Assembly: GCA_963830715.1 (NCBI GenBank)
Contig: CAWHNS010000021.1
Span: 186,001 to 250,000, forward strand
DNA from: CAVVMA01 sp963830715
GTDB taxonomy: Bacteria > Desulfobacterota > Binatia > Binatales > Binataceae
Reading direction: 5' to 3'
DNA: 64,000 bases
The notes beneath the pieces were generated by a model, which saw only the letters and a program-made list of their open reading frames with translations, was not told the origin of the DNA and ran no database searches. Each line of letters starts with the position of its first letter. Within the stretch, counting starts at the first letter, position 1. The translations under genes and the position numbers were made by a program. Below, in pieces: positions 9,381 through 17,892 of the stretch.

Positions 9381-9608
9381 ATGGCTCCACTCAGCCAGCT
9401 TCTACCCGGGCAGTCGGCCCGCATCGGCGCGATCGACGCGGAGGTGCAGGTCTGCCGGCGAATGGCCGCCCTTGGCCTGCGCCACGGCCGGCGCGTGGCC
9501 GTCATTCGCAAGGCCTGGATGAATGGCCCGATTCAGCTCCGAGTCGGCACAACCGATCTGATCCTGCGGCGAACCGACGCAGCCAGGATCCATGTCGTCA
9601 TGCCCTGA
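9381..9608 (+). CDS. feoA: FeoA, ferrous iron transport accessory protein
   Basis: 75 residues with the FeoA SH3-like pattern: LLPGQSARI, RRMAALGLRHGRRV, then a short strand pair ending in RRTDAARIHV. FeoA is a small cytoplasmic partner of the FeoB channel. It overlaps the feoB start by 17 bases, and a Fur box plus promoter end immediately before its ATG. There is no room for a ribosome site upstream of the ATG in the predicted transcript, so translation would have to begin in leaderless mode. Confidence 0.9.
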   Translation: MAPLSQLLPGQSARIGAIDAEVQVCRRMAALGLRHGRRVAVIRKAWMNGPIQLRVGTTDLILRRTDAARIHVVMP

Positions 9609-11427
9609 AACGCCAAAGCGGATCGCGTTGGTGGGGATGCCGAACACCGGCAAATCGACGGTGTTCAATCGTCTCACCGGCGCCGCCGCGCGGATCGGCA
9701 ACTGGCCGGGCGTCACCGTTGACCTCGCCTCGGCGACCATCGCGCTCGATGGCGAGCGGGTCGAGGTCGTTGACCTGCCCGGCATCTACGACCTTCACGG
9801 CTTCAGCGAGGACGAGAAGGTCGTGCGCCGCTTTCTCGAAAGCGAGCGTCTGAATCTTCTGGTTGTGGTCGCGAATGCCGTGCAGCTTGACCGCCAGCTC
9901 GCCCTGGCGCTCCAGGCGCGGACGCTCGGAATCCCGATCCTGCTTGCCCTCAACATGGCCGACGAGGCGCGCAAGCTCGGGGTTCGGATCGACAGCGCGA
10001 AGCTTTCCTCGGCACTCCGCCTGCCGGTTCAATTGCTAAGCGCCAGACATGGCGACGGCTTCCAGGAAACCATCGCCTCGATTACGTCCCTGCTCAGCGC
10101 TCATCGAGAGGCTCGATATGCGCGGTTCGCGTGCGTTCACGCCGACGGCGCACTCTGCCGGGATTGCAGCCTTACCAGGGCAAGCCGCGCCAGCGAGCTG
10201 GATCCCCTGGTTGACGCCGCCGTGCAGACACCCCTATCGTTGCCCGAGGGATGGACCGGGATGCTCGATCGAGTGCTGCTCCATCAATGGCTGGGATTGC
10301 CGCTGTTTTTTCTCGGCATGCTCGCCGGCTTCGAGCTGGTCTATCGGATCGGCACCCGACTTCAGGATTTGCTTTCGTGGATGCTCGACGAGTTGCGGAC
10401 CGCGGTTCTCGCGCCGGCGATAGCCGGATGGCCCGAGCTTGCGCGCAGCTTCGTACTCGAAGGGCTCTACGGCGGGGCGGGCACGATCGTGACTTTCCTG
10501 CCGGTGGTAGTCGTGTTTCTGCTCTTCATCGCGATGGTCCAGGACAGTGGATATCTAGCGCGCGCGGCGTTCCTGATGGACGGATTCATGGCGCGCCTGG
10601 GGCTCGACGGGCGAAGCTTCGTGATTCAACTGATGGGTTTCGGATGCAACGTGCCGGCGATCATGAGTACACGGGTGATGCGATCGCCCGCACTGCGGCT
10701 GCTCACCATGATGGTGATCCCGTTTGCGCTCTGCTCGGCGCGCCTGCAGGTGTTCTTGTTCTTCACGACCGCGGTTTTCTCGCGCAGCGTCGGGCCTCTG
10801 GTGCTCTTCAGCCTGTACCTGATGAGTTTCGCGGCGGCGGTCTGCACCGCCCTGCTCTGGCGCGGGCGCTATCGCGACGTCGAGCCGATGATGCTCGAGC
10901 TGCCGCCGTACCGGTTGCCCACCCCGAAGCGACTGCTGCTGCAGGCGGTGCAGGAGTCAAAGCAGTTCCTCAAGGCGGCAAGCGGATTCATCATGGCCGG
11001 CGTTATCGCGGTCTGGTTGCTCACCCACATCCCGCCCGATGTGACTGCGGCAGGTCCAGGCACGCTGGCGGGCCGTCTGGCAGGCCTGATGGCGCCGGTG
11101 TTCCGGCCGCTTGGAATCGACCCGCTGCTCAGCATCGCGTTGCTGTTTGGCCTGATCGCCAAGGAGATCGTTATCGGCGCGCTCGCGGTGATGTACCGGG
11201 CGGGCGCAGGCAACCTGGCCGGCGCGATTGCGGGAAATCTCGATTGTGCGCAGGCCTACAGTTTCATGCTGTTCACGCTGATCTACGTTCCTTGCCTCTC
11301 AACTATCGCGGCGCTCAGACAGGAATCGAAAAGCTGGGGCTTCACCTTGTGGGCGATGGGATGGTCGCTGGGGCTGGCGTGGACGGTAAGTTTCGCCTTC
11401 TACCAGGCGACTCGCTTGCTGCGTTAA
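9592..11427 (+). CDS. feoB: FeoB, ferrous iron transporter with GTPase domain
   Basis: 611 residues. N-terminal G domain: GMPNTGKS (15-22), DLPG (61-64) and NMAD (121-124). A cysteine-containing linker (CVHADGALCRDC) follows, then the membrane part with two Gate regions, including FGCNVPAI and the conserved CSARL and YVPCLSTI segments. It is shorter than the 770-residue enteric protein but within the range of the family; no separate FeoC is seen. It moves Fe2+ across the inner membrane and is co-transcribed with feoA under Fur. Iron uptake fits the nearby heme-rich cytochromes. A long second open frame inside the gene is a shadow. Confidence 0.95.
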   Translation: MSSCPETPKRIALVGMPNTGKSTVFNRLTGAAARIGNWPGVTVDLASATIALDGERVEVVDLPGIYDLHGFSEDEKVVRRFLESERLNLLVVVANAVQLDRQLALALQARTLGIPILLALNMADEARKLGVRIDSAKLSSALRLPVQLLSARHGDGFQETIASITSLLSAHREARYARFACVHADGALCRDCSLTRASRASELDPLVDAAVQTPLSLPEGWTGMLDRVLLHQWLGLPLFFLGMLAGFELVYRIGTRLQDLLSWMLDELRTAVLAPAIAGWPELARSFVLEGLYGGAGTIVTFLPVVVVFLLFIAMVQDSGYLARAAFLMDGFMARLGLDGRSFVIQLMGFGCNVPAIMSTRVMRSPALRLLTMMVIPFALCSARLQVFLFFTTAVFSRSVGPLVLFSLYLMSFAAAVCTALLWRGRYRDVEPMMLELPPYRLPTPKRLLLQAVQESKQFLKAASGFIMAGVIAVWLLTHIPPDVTAAGPGTLAGRLAGLMAPVFRPLGIDPLLSIALLFGLIAKEIVIGALAVMYRAGAGNLAGAIAGNLDCAQAYSFMLFTLIYVPCLSTIAALRQESKSWGFTLWAMGWSLGLAWTVSFAFYQATRLLR

Positions 11428-11514
11428 GCCGGCCCGTCGTCCTCCACGACCGGGTGCCGGAGAAGGGTTCCTTTTACGGCGTGCGGAATCGAGGAAGTCT
11501 GCGCCCCTCAGGCC

Positions 11515-11970
11515 CTAACCGCCAGGCGGCTTCGATTGCTTGGGAACGTATTTGGAGGGGCAACTGGTCAGCACCTGGCTGGCCATGACTTCGTTGCCCG
11601 CACCGAGCCGCCCCTCGACGATTACATCGCGGCCCTCAGCAAACATGTCGGGCTTGGGCTGCCCGATGCACACCACATGAAACGACGGCGGCGCGATCGC
11701 CGCAGCCGGCCGGACTCCGCCAGCGTCGGGATCGGGGATCGCGGTAATCGCGAACGCGAGGGTGAGACTTCCCGGATCCCAACTAATCGTGCCGGCCTTG
11801 ACGCGCCCCGCTATCCGCAGCGCCTGATCGTGAAGCTCCCCTCGGCGCGCGCTGACCTCTTGTACGGTAAGGTAATATTCGGCCGTGTTGCGGATTGCGC
11901 TCACGATCAAATAGGCGATAGCGGCGGCAATCACGCTTCCGGCGACCAGGAACCGGGAACTTACGCGCAT
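11515..11970 (-). CDS. ccmE: CcmE heme chaperone, CxxxY variant
   Basis: 151 residues: one N-terminal membrane anchor (about 6-26), then the OB-fold of CcmE with YYLTVQEV and VIVEGRL. At the position of the usual heme-binding HxxxY the protein has Cys137-P-S-K-Tyr141. A CxxxY form of CcmE is known from sulfate reducers and archaea and is thought to belong to a variant cytochrome c maturation pathway. The remaining ccm genes are not in this window. The protein would hand heme to the multiheme cytochromes encoded at 870-9199. Divergent from the next gene. Confidence 0.9.
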   Translation of the reverse strand: MRVSSRFLVAGSVIAAAIAYLIVSAIRNTAEYYLTVQEVSARRGELHDQALRIAGRVKAGTISWDPGSLTLAFAITAIPDPDAGGVRPAAAIAPPSFHVVCIGQPKPDMFAEGRDVIVEGRLGAGNEVMASQVLTSCPSKYVPKQSKPPGG

Positions 11971-12039
11971 AGCTCTCTCTTATTGATATGCCGCGGGTGC
12001 CGCAAGCCAAGGCGCCGGATATAGTGCCTCGCAGGCAAT

Positions 12040-12921
12040 ATGATGCGCAAAGCGGACTGCATCGTGCTCACTTACAATATCTTTCACGATCTGCCGGCTT
12101 TTCGCCAACTGGATCGGAGACTGGATCTGATCGCTGCGGGAATTGCGGCCCATCGCCCGCACCTCGTCGCCCTCCAGGAGGTCTCGCGAAGCTTCAGATG
12201 CGGCGACGTCGGCGCGGCGCTGTGCTCCCGGGTCAACGCGCGATGCGGCGGCGAAGTCTATCAACTCGATTACGCCCGCGCCGACGGCGTCGGGGATGGC
12301 GAGTTCGCGATCGAAGACGGGCTTGCCCTGATGAGCCGCCTCGAGCCGCGCGCTGCGGTCAGAGTCGTCAAATTCGAAGCGCAGGTGCGAATCGCCGCGC
12401 AGATGGGAGGCCATCAGTATCGGCTGCCGGACGACCGGATCGCGCTCCTGTCGCGCTATCGCCTGACCGGCGGCGTGGAGCTGGAAGCCTGCGTGACCCA
12501 TCTCACCGACCGTCGCGATACCGTCGGCGGAGTGCCTGTCCGTCTCGAACAGGCCCGCGAACTTGTTCGATGGCTCGCGCAGTGCCGCGATCGGTCCCTC
12601 CCGCTCGTGCTCGGGGGCGACTTCAACGACGTTCCGGACTCCGAGACCATCCGCGCGATACTCGCCGCCGGCTTCATCGATCTCTGGGAGGCGTCGGCGA
12701 CCGGGGCGGGATATACCAACGACAGCGAGGATATCGATATTGAGGCTGCGCACGGCGCGCCTAACCAGCGCATCGATTATCTCTTCTTCGCGCCGGGTGG
12801 CGCGCGCAACTTCGACCTCGCCGATGCGCGCCTGTTTCTCGATCGTCCGAGCACGACGCCGGAAGGCGGATACCTGTGGGGCTCCGATCATATCGGCGTC
12901 ATGGCAAAAATCCGTCTCTGA
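12040..12921 (+). CDS. Endonuclease/exonuclease/phosphatase-fold hydrolase
   Basis: 293 residues with all EEP landmarks: LTYNI near the start, ALQEV (metal-binding Glu), LGGDFND (catalytic Asp/Asn) and SDHIGV at the C-terminus. There is no signal peptide, so it probably acts in the cytoplasm. The family covers DNA/RNA nucleases and lipid or sugar phosphatases, and the substrate cannot be told from sequence. The start is one of two adjacent ATG codons (12040 or 12043) without a strong ribosome site. It is divergent from ccmE and ends about 60 bp before the converging lpxA. Confidence 0.85.
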   Translation: MMRKADCIVLTYNIFHDLPAFRQLDRRLDLIAAGIAAHRPHLVALQEVSRSFRCGDVGAALCSRVNARCGGEVYQLDYARADGVGDGEFAIEDGLALMSRLEPRAAVRVVKFEAQVRIAAQMGGHQYRLPDDRIALLSRYRLTGGVELEACVTHLTDRRDTVGGVPVRLEQARELVRWLAQCRDRSLPLVLGGDFNDVPDSETIRAILAAGFIDLWEASATGAGYTNDSEDIDIEAAHGAPNQRIDYLFFAPGGARNFDLADARLFLDRPSTTPEGGYLWGSDHIGVMAKIRL

Positions 12922-12980
12922 CCCTTTCACTCCGGGCGCGCGCGCTTCGCTGCGCGACGCCCGCGACAGCGGCGGAAAGC

Positions 12981-13829
12981 TTACTCGTCTGAGTCGCCGC
13001 GGCCGGCCCGTCCCGCTCCGAAGGCCACGCCGCGTTTCGAGGCGCGGATGAACTCGATGAGCTCGCCGACTTCGGGAGTGACGCCGCCCTGGCTCAGCAG
13101 CCGCTCGATCGCGAGCTTCAAGTTCTGCTTCTCACCGAACAGCGTCCGGAACGCCTTGCGCAGCGCCATGATCGCGGACGGCGCGAAACCGGCGCGCCTT
13201 AGTCCGACCACATTGATGCCGCGCAGCGTATGGGTCAGGTCGGAGACGCAAAACGGCGGGATGTCGCGGCTGGTCTTGCTGAGTCCGCGCATCATCGCAA
13301 GCCGCCCGACGCGGACGTATTGATGCACGACGCAGTTGCCCGAGATGAGGGCGCGATCCCCCACTTCAACCCATCCGCCCAGCAGCGCGCCGTTCACGAT
13401 TATGGTCGAGTCGCCGATCCGGCAATCGTGTCCGACGTGCGAGTTCGCCATCAGGTAGTTGTCGTTGCCGATGACCGTGACTTCGCCGAGCTCGCTGCCG
13501 CGATGGACCGTCACGCCTTCGCGGAAGACGTTGCGATCTCCGATTTTCACCGCGCGCGGAGCGCCCGAATAGGTCAGGTCCTGCGGCTCATCGCCGATCA
13601 CCGCGCCGGGATGGAGCACGTTGTGTTCGCCGAGGCGGGTGTCACCCAGGATTGTCACACGGCCGACGAGGCGCGTGCCGGGGCCGATCCGGATCGGTCC
13701 TTCGAGCAGGCAGAACGGCCCCACTTCGACGCCCGCGCCCAGCTCGACCTGTGCGCCTACCACCGCGCTCGGATGCACCCGGGCGTCCGCAGCGGACCCG
13801 CCGCCAGCTTCGCGAACCCGGTCGCTCAA
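12981..13829 (-). CDS. lpxA: LpxA, UDP-N-acetylglucosamine acyltransferase
   Basis: 282 residues of left-handed hexapeptide-repeat helix, beginning ARVHPSAVVG. It carries the LpxA signatures QDLTYSG, RNVFREGVTVHRG, and NSHVGHDC with the catalytic His, followed by IPPFCVS and the C-terminal helical region. It catalyses the first step of lipid A synthesis, showing an outer membrane with LPS. The start is TTG at 13829; an in-frame stop lies seven codons upstream and no ATG is available. It is not next to lpxD, fabZ or lpxB. Its start overlaps the likely natural end of the yacG-like gene. Confidence 0.93.
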   Translation of the reverse strand: MSDRVREAGGGSAADARVHPSAVVGAQVELGAGVEVGPFCLLEGPIRIGPGTRLVGRVTILGDTRLGEHNVLHPGAVIGDEPQDLTYSGAPRAVKIGDRNVFREGVTVHRGSELGEVTVIGNDNYLMANSHVGHDCRIGDSTIIVNGALLGGWVEVGDRALISGNCVVHQYVRVGRLAMMRGLSKTSRDIPPFCVSDLTHTLRGINVVGLRRAGFAPSAIMALRKAFRTLFGEKQNLKLAIERLLSQGGVTPEVGELIEFIRASKRGVAFGAGRAGRGDSDE

Positions 13830-14013
13830 TTGAGTAGCTTCTTTTTTTCAGGTCGTCGGGATGCTCGTGGTCTTCGGTCTTTCCGCCCGGCACGCTGTAG
13901 CTTCCGCCGGCCCACTTGCCAAGATCGACCGTTCGGCATCGCTCGGAGCAGAACGGCCGGAAGGGATTGGCGCGCGACATGTCAACCGGCTTGCGGCAGA
14001 TCGGACAGCGCAT
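13642..14013 (-). CDS. yacG: YacG-like zinc protein, frame probably broken at an A7 run
   Basis: The N-terminal 55-60 residues are YacG: CPIC and CSERC zinc ligands, NPFRPFCSERC, DLGKWAGGSYSVPG, then an acidic HEHPDD tail. YacG inhibits DNA gyrase and is normally 60-70 residues. Here the frame runs on for 123 residues, antiparallel to nothing but out of frame inside lpxA. At a run of seven A (13842-13848 on this strand), one extra A would end the protein as DDLKKKLLN with TGA at 13826, overlapping the lpxA TTG start. That is the expected structure, so the long tail is probably an artefact. Confidence 0.75.
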   Translation of the reverse strand: MRCPICRKPVDMSRANPFRPFCSERCRTVDLGKWAGGSYSVPGGKTEDHEHPDDLKKRSYSIERPGSRSWRRVRCGRPGASERGGRRTGRAGRGRRSGAVLPARRTDPDRPRHAPRRPCDNPG

Positions 14014-14094
14014 CGCGATACATCCTGCGGAAAAAGCTGCCAGATCAGCGCGCCCCGCGCAAACGCGATCGTCAAGTGCCCATCCTGACGACAG

Positions 14095-14511
14095 TCAGGC
14101 GAGCTTCTCGCGATGATATGCGAGGTAGAGCGCCGTGCCGATCGAGCCGGTAAACGCGAACGCCAGGTACATCAGCATAAAGCCCAGCGGCGGAATGTCC
14201 GGGCCGGTCTGAGACCACCAGAACAGCACCAGGTTCAACGGCACGTAAAAGGCGTAGAAGATCGACAGTGGTCCGGCCCATGACCGGAGTTTCCAGATTC
14301 CCCAGGCGTACGCGCCGACGACAACGCCCATCAGCGGTCCGAAAAACAGGTTGGCCAAAAAACTCTCGAAGCGCACCCCGAAAATCACGATGCCGAGGTG
14401 ATCGGGATGCCGCAGATGCTGCAGCGGCTTGGTAAAATTCGAGACCGTAAGAATCCCGAGCAGTATCGCCATCACCGTGAGGAAGGGGCCGCGTTCACGC
14501 TTGTCGTTCAT
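14095..14511 (-). CDS. Small four-helix integral membrane protein, unknown function
   Basis: 138 residues with a short basic N-terminus and about four hydrophobic segments (roughly 10-28, 45-70, 78-98, 108-130), ending in a basic tail, so both ends are probably cytoplasmic. There are no catalytic motifs, and I recognise no named family. It lies between the yacG-like gene and a VapBC module, all on the same strand but with a 165-bp gap upstream, so it is likely an independent gene. Confidence 0.65.
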   Translation of the reverse strand: MNDKRERGPFLTVMAILLGILTVSNFTKPLQHLRHPDHLGIVIFGVRFESFLANLFFGPLMGVVVGAYAWGIWKLRSWAGPLSIFYAFYVPLNLVLFWWSQTGPDIPPLGFMLMYLAFAFTGSIGTALYLAYHREKLA

Positions 14512-14676
14512 TGGACGTTTCTCCGTTGTGTGATTGCTCAGACCAACTCACTTCATGGTTGGGCAGTTTCTGGACGTCTCGAATCGCATCCGGAGATTTG
14601 CAACCGGCATACCGATCCCCCGATTCGGGTTTAGTCTGTCACATCTTCAGAAATTCCCGAAGGGATCGCGGCGGCT

Positions 14677-15114
14677 TTATGCCGCGAGGAGCTCGATATT
14701 CGGCGCCGCCGCACCTTCGACCGCCTTGACCGGAATCGTGGAGTCGAAAGTCGCCAATCGCCCCCGGTTCGTTACGGAAAGGGCGAGAAGGTAGACGTCG
14801 GTAAGCTGGCGATGGCCCTGAACGTGATGCCAGTGGAACCGTCCGGAGTCGCGCACGCTGATCGAGTCCGACCAGAAGACGTGCTCGCGACCCGAACAGA
14901 AGGTGCGCAGACGCGAGGCCGCATCCTCCACAGTGGTGCGGCGGCCGGGATAGCCCGCATTGGACAAGACACGGACCATCGCGTTCTCGGTAAGCGCACA
15001 AGTCGCCCATCGGCGGGCGCGATTGCGTCCGAACCAGGCGTGAGCGGCTTCGTGATGCAGGTGGGATGGATCAAACAGCGCAACCAGGACGTTTACGTCA
15101 AGCAGAGCGATCAC
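14677..15114 (-). CDS. vapC: VapC-type PIN-domain toxin ribonuclease
   Basis: 145 residues of PIN fold. The acidic metal-binding residues are visible as Asp6 (LLDVNVL), Glu43 (TENAM), Asp106 (TDVYLLALS) and Asp124 (ATFDS). VapC toxins cleave tRNA or rRNA when freed from their antitoxin. It begins 18 bases after the antitoxin gene, the usual order. Nothing suggests damage. Confidence 0.9.
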   Translation of the reverse strand: MIALLDVNVLVALFDPSHLHHEAAHAWFGRNRARRWATCALTENAMVRVLSNAGYPGRRTTVEDAASRLRTFCSGREHVFWSDSISVRDSGRFHWHHVQGHRQLTDVYLLALSVTNRGRLATFDSTIPVKAVEGAAAPNIELLAA

Positions 15115-15132
15115 AGGCCGCCACGCAGGCCG

Positions 15133-15372
15133 CTAGGATTCATCCCGGAGCCGGTTCACAGTCTCGGCTGTGACGAGCCGCGCCCCTGGTTGCGCGGGGA
15201 GCAGCGGTACGCCATTGCGTTTGCGCGGCATGCGATCGCGAGGCGCCAGCGCACTGCGGGCCAGCTCGGAAAGAACACGTCCGGCGGTTGTCCCGCGCCG
15301 CGCCGCGAGCTCTTTGGCGCTCTGCAGGACGTCCTCGTCGATATCCAGAGTGGTTCGCACCCGCTCGATCAT
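15133..15372 (-). CDS. vapB: VapB-type ribbon-helix-helix antitoxin
   Basis: 79 residues. The N-terminal RHH region (RVRTTLDIDEDVLQSAKELA, then a glycine-poor helix) binds operator DNA, and the basic C-terminal tail (RKRNGVPLLP) would occupy the VapC active site. It is upstream of vapC on the same strand and should repress its own promoter. A TTGACA element lies at 15391-15396 on the minus strand just before the start, though a good -10 is not clear. Confidence 0.85.
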   Translation of the reverse strand: MIERVRTTLDIDEDVLQSAKELAARRGTTAGRVLSELARSALAPRDRMPRKRNGVPLLPAQPGARLVTAETVNRLRDES

Positions 15373-15510
15373 CCTGCATCAATCATCAGATGTCAAACCA
15401 GCGGGGGCGCCGGAGCCATCGGAGGTCATCAGCGCGATTTGTTTCTGCGGTGTCACGGGCTTTCAGGCTGTGGCTCCCTCCGTCGGCGGCTTGCAGGGGG
15501 ATGGTAACGC

Positions 15511-15534
15511 TTGACAAGCACGACCGGTCGTGCT
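15511..15534 (+). promoter_or_regulatory. TetR operator with promoter -35 (perfect 18-bp palindrome)
   Basis: AGCACGACCGGTCGTGCT at 15517-15534 is a perfect palindrome starting right after a TTGACA at 15511-15516. It fills the promoter spacer just before the TetR gene at 15548, which is the classic arrangement for autorepression. The core GACCGGTC is shared with the operator at 18569. Confidence 0.8.
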
Positions 15535-15547
15535 TTTCTGGAGGCGT

Positions 15548-16207
15548 ATGGCAAATCCCGTAACCTCAACGCGCGAACGGATACTGCATCAAGGGTTGGC
15601 TCTGATGAGCCAATCAGGTCTGGCCGGCGTTACCCTCGGAGTCCTGGCCGATCAGGTGGGAATGTCGAAAAGCGGGCTGTTCGCCCACTTCCGCTCGAAA
15701 GAGGATGTTCAGATCGAATTGCTGTCGCATATGGCGGAATTCGCCGCGGCGCATGTTGTCGAACCATCGATGACGGCCAAAGAAGGCCTTCCCCGGTTGC
15801 GGGCGTTGGTTCGCAATTGGTTCGGATGGGCGCAACGCGCCGGGCTGCCGGGAGGCTGTCCGGTAGCGGCGGGTCTGTTCGAGTTCGATGACGTCGAGGG
15901 CCGGGTCAGGAACAAGATCCTGGAAATGGAAGGTCAATGGCGCCGCCAGTTGACCGAACTCGTTCGGCGGGCGGTCGATCTAGGGCACTTTCGTCAGGAC
16001 CTCGATGTCGATCAGTTCGTGTGGGAGATATGCGGTATCTATCTCGGCCATCACGCCGCACACCGTTTCCTGCGAGCCGCAGATGCGGACATTCGGGCAA
16101 GCACTGCGTTTGAAGCTCTAGTCGACCGCGCGATACCAGGCGCCAGGCGCGGAGTCGCAAAACGGGCCAGGTCGGACAGATCCAAAAGTATGCATCGAAG
16201 GATCTGA
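15548..16207 (+). CDS. TetR-family repressor, autoregulated
   Basis: 219 residues from ATG 15548, preceded by GGAGG. The N-terminal helix-turn-helix (TLGVLADQVGMSKSGLFAHFRSK) is typical of TetR, and the C-terminal ligand and dimer domain contains PGGCPVAAG and FEFDD as in TetR_C members that respond to small organic molecules. A perfect palindrome overlaps its promoter. The adjacent membrane protein gene begins seven bases after the stop and is a likely target. The inducer is unknown. Confidence 0.9.
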   Translation: MANPVTSTRERILHQGLALMSQSGLAGVTLGVLADQVGMSKSGLFAHFRSKEDVQIELLSHMAEFAAAHVVEPSMTAKEGLPRLRALVRNWFGWAQRAGLPGGCPVAAGLFEFDDVEGRVRNKILEMEGQWRRQLTELVRRAVDLGHFRQDLDVDQFVWEICGIYLGHHAAHRFLRAADADIRASTAFEALVDRAIPGARRGVAKRARSDRSKSMHRRI

Positions 16208-16213
16208 AGACCA

Positions 16214-16645
16214 GTGGGCATACATCACGTTCCCGAATTTCACTCATATGACGCGATTCCGCCCGTCGTCATTGCCGCGGCGTTCGTCCTCCTGTCGTCG
16301 CTTCTGAAGGAGCCCAGCAGGAAGAACTTCAATGCGATCATGATCGGGGGTGCTGGCGCCGCTTACCTGAGTGGAGGCGGCCTCGGCATCTGGGAGTTTG
16401 CGTTCACCGCGGTCGTGACCTTTTGTGCATACAAAGGCCTTCAATCCTATCGCTTCATCGGTATTGGCTGGTTGCTGCACGCCAGCTGGGACGTAGTGCA
16501 CCATTTCTACGGCAACCCGATCGTTCCGTTCGCGCCGCTATCGTCGGCCGGTTGCGCCATCACGGATACACTCATAGCGATCTGGTTTTTTGCTGACGCT
16601 CCCTCGGTTTTTGACTCTTTTCGCACCCCAAGAGTGCGAGCATGA
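16214..16645 (+). CDS. Small membrane protein, DUF6010-like
   Basis: 143 residues from a GTG seven bases after the TetR gene. Hydrophobic segments are seen at about 15-30, 40-60, 62-80 and 110-128, with a conserved-looking AAYLSGGGLGIWEFAF and HASWDVVHHFYG. The pattern resembles the DUF6010 membrane family, but I am not certain of that name. It is presumably co-transcribed with and controlled by the upstream repressor. Biochemical role unknown. Confidence 0.65.
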   Translation: MGIHHVPEFHSYDAIPPVVIAAAFVLLSSLLKEPSRKNFNAIMIGGAGAAYLSGGGLGIWEFAFTAVVTFCAYKGLQSYRFIGIGWLLHASWDVVHHFYGNPIVPFAPLSSAGCAITDTLIAIWFFADAPSVFDSFRTPRVRA

Positions 16646-16736
16646 CCACGAAGCGCAGACCTCTGATGGCCGCAGTAATGGAGAAGCAGGCGGGGTAGCC
16701 GCACAAGTGATCCACAATTCGTCGTTGGCGCAGGCG

Positions 16737-17226
16737 ATGTTAAATTCGGAGGTCTGTTGGCGATCAAAGACCGCGCTCAACATAGCCGTCGAAGTCAATC
16801 ACATCGTGATCCCGGCCAAGGACAAACGGGCGACGGCCGGATTTCTCGCTTATATTTTGGGACTGGAGGTGGAAGCTGACACGGGTCAATTCGTCCGCAT
16901 TCGCACCAGCAATGGCCTAACGCTCGATTTTTCCGAACCCAAAGCCTGCTCGGGCTTTCAGTGTGCCCTGCTTGTCAGCGACGCGGGATTCGATGCTGCT
17001 CTCTCGCGCATCGGCCGCGGAAGCATCAACTTCTACGCTGCGTTCGACGGAACGGGACGCGGCGAGATCAACCGCCTGCACGGTCGGCCGCTGCATCTAT
17101 TTCGACGATCCCGACGGCCATCTCTTTGAGTTGATCGAGCAGCAGGACGCGTCAGCCCCTGAAAGTCCCATCAAGGCCGTAGCGATAAAACTGACAAATC
17201 GAAGCCATCGTCGGTCACCGCGCTAG
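16737..17226 (+). pseudogene. VOC/glyoxalase-fold protein, frameshifted
   Basis: The frame from 16737 gives VEVNHIVIPAKDK, GFLAYILGLEVE and FSEPKA, a vicinal-oxygen-chelate half domain, and stops at 17129. The family's terminal strand GRCIYFDDPDGHLFELIEQQ is encoded in another frame ending at 17226, so a slip of one base lies at about 17078-17093. It may be a true pseudogene, since a truncated transposase follows at once, or another assembly indel. The start is unclear because no ribosome site precedes the conserved VEVNH. Confidence 0.65.
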
Positions 17227-17868
17227 TGGAAGTCGGGCGCGCGCCCGGCTCGACGTGTCCGGACGTGGACGGGCCTGTGCGCCGACACGAAGCTGATCGT
17301 TAGCTGGCGCGTCGATACTCGCGATGCAGATGCGGCTTGGACCTTCATGCGCGATGTGGCGAGCAGGCTTGCGAATCGCGTGCAGCGAACCACAGACGGC
17401 CATCGCGCCTATCTGGACGCGGTTATTGGCGGGTTCGGAACGAATATCGACTATGCAATGCTGGTCAAACAGTATGGAGCCCCGCCGGAAGGCGAGACGC
17501 GCTACAGTCCGGCAGTCTGCCTCGGTACGGAGCGCCACGTCATCAGCGGACGCCCCGATCCTGAACACATCAGCGCGTCCTACGTCGAGCGCCAGAATCT
17601 TTCGATGAGAATGGGAATCCGGCGCTTCACGCGCCTGACCAATGCGTTTTCAAAGAAGTTGGAGAACCACGTCCACGCGCTTTCGATCTACTTCATGCAC
17701 TATAATTTCGTGCGGATTCACCAGACCCTCAGATGCACGCCTGCGATGGAAGCTGGCGTTACGGACCGGCTTTGGTCGCTTGAGGATATGGTCGGGATCG
17801 TGGATGAATGGGAAGCGGCGAACGTGCCAGCTAAGCCGCGCGGCCCTTACAAAAAGAAATCGGGGTAG
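17227..17868 (+). mobile_element. 5'-truncated IS1-like transposase remnant
   Basis: The open frame from 17227 encodes WTGLCADTKLIVSWRVD, then RLANRVQRTTDGHRAYLDAV, SYVERQNLSMRMGIRRFTR and YFMHYNFVRIHQTL. These are the DDE catalytic-domain segments of IS1-type transposases. The zinc-finger/HTH N-terminal part is missing and an in-frame TAG lies just upstream (17224-17226). No terminal inverted repeats are recognisable. It directly abuts the broken VOC gene, so this looks like an old insertion that has lost its left end. Confidence 0.8.
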
Positions 17869-17892
17869 TGGGCCGAAAGCGTGTTGATCGGA

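Noticed and set aside
10251..11588. A 445-residue plus-strand open frame
   Set aside because: It is out of frame within feoB, arginine-rich and without domains; feoB motifs are in the other frame.
15133..15372. VapBC as part of a larger defence island
   Set aside because: Neighbours are housekeeping or regulatory genes; no restriction, phage or defence genes lie nearby.
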